Position numbers and translations under genes: made by a program. Of a DNA stretch of 64,000 nt, positions 61,004 to 64,000 are shown piece by piece. How positions within the stretch are numbered: position 1 is the first letter of the stretch; each line of letters opens with the position of its first letter. Below the pieces are notes generated by a model, which saw only the letters and a list, made by a program, of their open reading frames with translations, was not told where the DNA came from and did not search any database. Source of the DNA: Arthrobacter sp. MYb23 (GTDB lineage: Bacteria > Actinomycetota > Actinomycetes > Actinomycetales > Micrococcaceae); NCBI RefSeq assembly GCF_002979775.1, contig NZ_PCPR01000013.1:62001-126000 (forward strand). Direction: 5' to 3'.

Positions 61004-61915
61004 ATGAGTAAAAAGATAGCTTTCATCGGACTGGGACACATGGGCGGCCCGATGGCCGCGAACCTAGTCAAGGCAGGCCACCACGTATCTGGATTCGACC
61101 TGGCACCAGCGGCACTGGACCAAGCCCGGTCGGGAGGCATCGAGGTGGCCGAATCCGCCGCCGCTGCTGCCGCCGACGCCGACGTCGTCATCACCATGCT
61201 CCCGGCGGGACGCCATGTGCTCGACGCCTACCAGGGCGGGAACGGGTTGCTGGCCGTCGCCGGCACGGGAACCCTCTTCCTGGAATGCTCAACGATCGCA
61301 GTCGAAGACGCTCGCGCCGCCCACGAAATGGCTTCCGCGGCCGGGCACAGAAGCTTGGACGCCCCCGTCTCGGGCGGCGTGGGTGGGGCAGAAAACGGCA
61401 CACTGACCTTCATGGCCGGAGGCAGCGCCGAAGACTTCGCCGAGGCCGAGCCCATCCTGGCTGCAATGGGCGCCCGGATCGTGCACTGCGGCGGACCCGG
61501 AGCCGGTCAGGCTGCGAAGGTCTGCAACAACATGATCCTGGGCGTGTCCATGATCGCTGTGTCGGAGGCCTTCGTCCTGGGCGAAAAACTGGGCCTGTCC
61601 AACCAGGCCCTGTTCGATGTCGCCTCGGCCGCCTCCGGCCAGTGCTGGGCCTTGACCACCAACTGCCCGGTCCCCGGGCCGGTTCCGGCCAGCCCCGCGA
61701 ACCGCGGCTACCAACCCGGCTTCGCCGGGGCCCTCATGGCCAAGGACCTCGGTCTGGCCGTGCGGGCGTTCGAAGCGGCCGGGGTCCAGGCCCGGCTCGG
61801 TTCCCTGACCGAGCAGATCTACCGGACCTTCGCCGAGGGCGAAGGAGCCAGCCAGGACTTCTCCGGCATCATCAACCAGATTCGAGCCAACTCTCAGACG
61901 AAGGAAACAGTATGA
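61004..61915 (+). CDS. mmsB: 3-hydroxyisobutyrate dehydrogenase
   Basis: 303 residues from the ATG at 61004. N-terminal NAD motif [40 protein letters not shown], and the catalytic lysine in [12 protein letters not shown]. Oxidises 3-hydroxyisobutyrate to methylmalonate semialdehyde. ATGA overlap with the next gene. Confidence 0.93.
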   Translation: MSKKIAFIGLGHMGGPMAANLVKAGHHVSGFDLAPAALDQARSGGIEVAESAAAAAADADVVITMLPAGRHVLDAYQGGNGLLAVAGTGTLFLECSTIAVEDARAAHEMASAAGHRSLDAPVSGGVGGAENGTLTFMAGGSAEDFAEAEPILAAMGARIVHCGGPGAGQAAKVCNNMILGVSMIAVSEAFVLGEKLGLSNQALFDVASAASGQCWALTTNCPVPGPVPASPANRGYQPGFAGALMAKDLGLAVRAFEAAGVQARLGSLTEQIYRTFAEGEGASQDFSGIINQIRANSQTKETV

Positions 61916-62688
61916 GCGATTACAAGAGCATCCTGGTCAAGCAAGAAGGCCGCGTAGGGACCATCATCCTAAACCGGCCGGAGGCACTGAACGCCCTCAA
62001 TGATGCACTGGGCCACGAGGTGCTCGCCGCGGCCCGCAGCTTCGATGCGGACCCAGGCATTGGGGCGATCATCATTACCGGCTCGGACCGGGCCTTCGCT
62101 GCCGGGGCGGACATCAAGGAAATGGCACCACTGACCTATGTCGAGATGTATACCCGGAACTGGTTCGCCGCCTGGGACGAACTCGCCCGCCTACGCACCC
62201 CGATGATCGCCGCCGTCGCAGGCCATGCCCTCGGCGGAGGCTGCGAGCTGGCGATGATCTGCGACTTCATCATCGCTGCAGACAACGCCAAATTCGGCCA
62301 GCCTGAAATCAGGATCGGCGTTATCCCAGGCATGGGCGGAACTCAGCGCCTCACGCGGGCGATCGGAAAAGCCAAGGCCATGGAAATGGTGCTTACGGGC
62401 CGGACCATGGGCGCCGAAGAGGCAGAACGCGCCGGACTGGTCACCCGGGTCGTGCCGGTCGCAGGTCTGATGGAAGAAGCGTTGGCGACAGCCGCGGTCA
62501 TCGCGGGCATGTCCAAACCGATCACCCAGCTGGGCAAGGAAGCCGTCAACGCAGCCCACGAGATGTCTCTGGCCGACGGTGTGCATTTCGAGCGCCGCCT
62601 GAACCACTCCTGCTGGGCTATGGAAGACCAGAAGGAAGGTATGTCCGCCTTCATCGACAAGCGCACCCCCGAATTCAGCCACCGCTGA
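61912..62688 (+). CDS. Enoyl-CoA hydratase
   Basis: 258 residues. [27 protein letters not shown] oxyanion hole, and both hydratase glutamates in GGGCELAM and [19 protein letters not shown]. It would hydrate methacrylyl-CoA to 3-hydroxyisobutyryl-CoA. Starts within the mmsB stop. Confidence 0.92.
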   Translation: MSDYKSILVKQEGRVGTIILNRPEALNALNDALGHEVLAAARSFDADPGIGAIIITGSDRAFAAGADIKEMAPLTYVEMYTRNWFAAWDELARLRTPMIAAVAGHALGGGCELAMICDFIIAADNAKFGQPEIRIGVIPGMGGTQRLTRAIGKAKAMEMVLTGRTMGAEEAERAGLVTRVVPVAGLMEEALATAAVIAGMSKPITQLGKEAVNAAHEMSLADGVHFERRLNHSCWAMEDQKEGMSAFIDKRTPEFSHR

Positions 62689-62748
62689 CCTTCTGGCGGT
62701 TGACCCAACACCCCGGCTCGCGGCCCACCATTTTGAAGACGAGGAACC

Positions 62749-64000
62749 ATGACCGAAGTAAGCGTTGACCCCCGAGTCGACTCCATCCTGGGTCGCTTTG
62801 ACCATCTGATGTGGATCGATGGGGAACAGACCGAAGCCACCACAGGTCAGTGGCGTGAGGTAAAGAACCCCGCCGTCCGCGAGCAGGTGATCGCCCGGGT
62901 ACCCTCCGCCGGAGTCTACGACGTCGAGCGTGCCGTCGCGGCCGCGCGTCGCGCGTTCCCGGGGTGGCGTTCGGTACATTTCACCGACCGTGCCAGGGCG
63001 CTGGCGAGGATCGCTGACGACATCGAGCTGCGGGCCGAGGACTTCGCCAGGCTGACGGCACTGGACACCGGCAACGCCTTGCGCACCCAAGCCCGCCCCG
63101 AAGTGGCCACGCTGGTAGCGCTCTTCCGCTATTTCTCCGGTATCGCCGGGGAAGTCAAGGGCACCACATTGCCGGCCGGAGACAACCAACTGCAGTACAC
63201 CCGGCTGGAACCACTCGGCGTCGTCGCTGCCATCCTGCCGTGGAACTCCCCACTGATGATCGCCGGGTTCAAAATCCCAGCCGCACTTGCCGCCGGCAAC
63301 ACGGTCATCCTCAAAGCCGCCGACGACGCACCCCTGACGATCCTGCTACTGACCGAAATCTGCAACCGCCATCTCCCGGCCGGCGTCCTCAACGCACTGA
63401 CCGGCCGCGGAAGCGTGATCGGCGATGCACTGTCTACCCATCCGGGCGTAGACAAAGTTTCCTTCACCGGCTCCACCGAAGTCGGACGCACAGTCGCCCG
63501 CCAAGCCAGTGAGCGCCTGGCACACGTGTCCCTGGAACTGGGCGGAAAGAACCCCTCCATCGTGTTTCCCGACGCCGTGGACGAAGACTTGATCGATGGG
63601 CTGCTGGCAGCTTCCCGGTTCACCCGGCAAGGCCAGAGCTGCACCGCCGGATCCCGTTTGTTCCTGCATGAGGACATCTACGACGACGTACTCGAACGCC
63701 TTGTGACCAGGCTGGGCGCTCTCAAGGTAGGAGATCCGTTGGATGAGGCAACAGACATGGGTGCGATCATCAACAACAACCAATTCAGCCAGATCAGCAG
63801 CTACCTGCAAGAGGGTACGACCAACAAGGACCTAACCGTTGCCTTGGGCGGCCAGGTGCCCACCGAGGGGCCGCTGACCGAGGGGTACTACCATATGCCA
63901 ACCGTCTTTGGCGGCGTCCGCAACGATTTCCGCCTGGCCCAGGAAGAGATATTCGGCCCGGTCCTCGCGGCGATCCGCTGGAAGGACATCGACGAAGTCG
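62749..64000 (+). CDS. Aldehyde dehydrogenase, 3'-truncated by window
   Basis: ATG at 62749 after GAGGAACC; 417 codons visible with no stop. LELGGKNPSIV glutamate, catalytic cysteine in GQSCTAGSR, FTGSTEVGRTVA and EEIFGPVLA of the general NAD(P) aldehyde dehydrogenase family. By position it would act on methylmalonate semialdehyde, but its active site is of the general type rather than that of the CoA-acylating MmsA, so free methylmalonate or another product may be made. Confidence 0.9.
   Translation, partial: MTEVSVDPRVDSILGRFDHLMWIDGEQTEATTGQWREVKNPAVREQVIARVPSAGVYDVERAVAAARRAFPGWRSVHFTDRARALARIADDIELRAEDFARLTALDTGNALRTQARPEVATLVALFRYFSGIAGEVKGTTLPAGDNQLQYTRLEPLGVVAAILPWNSPLMIAGFKIPAALAAGNTVILKAADDAPLTILLLTEICNRHLPAGVLNALTGRGSVIGDALSTHPGVDKVSFTGSTEVGRTVARQASERLAHVSLELGGKNPSIVFPDAVDEDLIDGLLAASRFTRQGQSCTAGSRLFLHEDIYDDVLERLVTRLGALKVGDPLDEATDMGAIINNNQFSQISSYLQEGTTNKDLTVALGGQVPTEGPLTEGYYHMPTVFGGVRNDFRLAQEEIFGPVLAAIRWKDIDEV

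Noticed and set aside
1..64000. CRISPR array, retron or toxin-antitoxin pair
   Set aside because: No regularly spaced repeats, no reverse transcriptase motif and no recognisable toxin-antitoxin pair were found on either strand.

Overview
The window reads as the chromosome of a high-GC actinobacterium, most likely Micrococcaceae of the Arthrobacter/Paenarthrobacter kind. The basis is the roughly 60% GC look, the long single-chain NAD-glutamate dehydrogenase, DUF4192 proteins, the 5-oxoprolinase gene order, many TTG/GTG starts and the style of the regulators. The genus is an inference. No transposase, integrase, rRNA gene, complete tRNA gene or CRISPR array is visible. Nearly everything is catabolic: transporters, amide or ester hydrolases, CoA enzymes and local regulators.

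Layout. 0-2.6 kb: 3' part of a Baeyer-Villiger monooxygenase overlapped by an exported SMP-30-like lipoprotein. 2.6-4.5 kb: decayed DUF4192 copy and a repeat. 4.5-10.2 kb: gluconokinase diverging from NAD-glutamate dehydrogenase. 10.3-24.9 kb: two small genes, tandem TetR genes, aminotransferase, SDR, 5-oxoprolinase PxpABC, an MHS-family symporter, an RraA-type aldolase and a divergent oligopeptide-type ABC importer. 24.9-28.7 kb: intact DUF4192 gene, an unusual exonuclease and a small lipoprotein. 28.9-33.1 kb: GH3 glycosidase, MFS carrier and LacI regulator. 33.1-34.7 kb: gene desert with a tRNA 3'-end relic, palindromes and the second repeat copy. 34.7-38.4 kb: operon of two membrane proteins, an AbgB-like amidohydrolase and a TetR. 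38.7-41.8 kb: divergent MFS exporters. 42.7-55.3 kb: second ABC importer, M19-like dipeptidase, thiolase, SDR, acyl-CoA ligase, serine hydrolase and MarR. 55.9-64 kb: EtfBA, a membrane cytochrome b, and a valine/isobutyryl-CoA degradation operon that runs off the window.

How it works together. The strongest unannotated signal is a promoter/operator design, TTGAC followed 12-15 bp later by TGAGAA-N4-TTCTCA. It is clear at five promoters: gntK, gdh, the SDR-aminotransferase-tetR operon, the rraA-MFS-pxpABC operon and the ABC operon. A sixth, weaker site is at 10.22 kb. It suggests one local regulon, possibly controlled by the tandem TetR pair, that takes up a pyroglutamate-like compound, opens it to a glutamate, transaminates it and cleaves or oxidises the keto acid. 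A second motif built on TTGGTACTGCATGTAAT lies before the 42.7 kb importer, the thiolase and the SDR, with a weaker form between the MFS exporters. It marks a second candidate regulon with a MarR gene at its end. The valine operon begins with a double TACTAGGA/TCCTAGTA palindrome, and it pairs EtfBA with a four-histidine membrane cytochrome rather than a visible ETF:quinone oxidoreductase.
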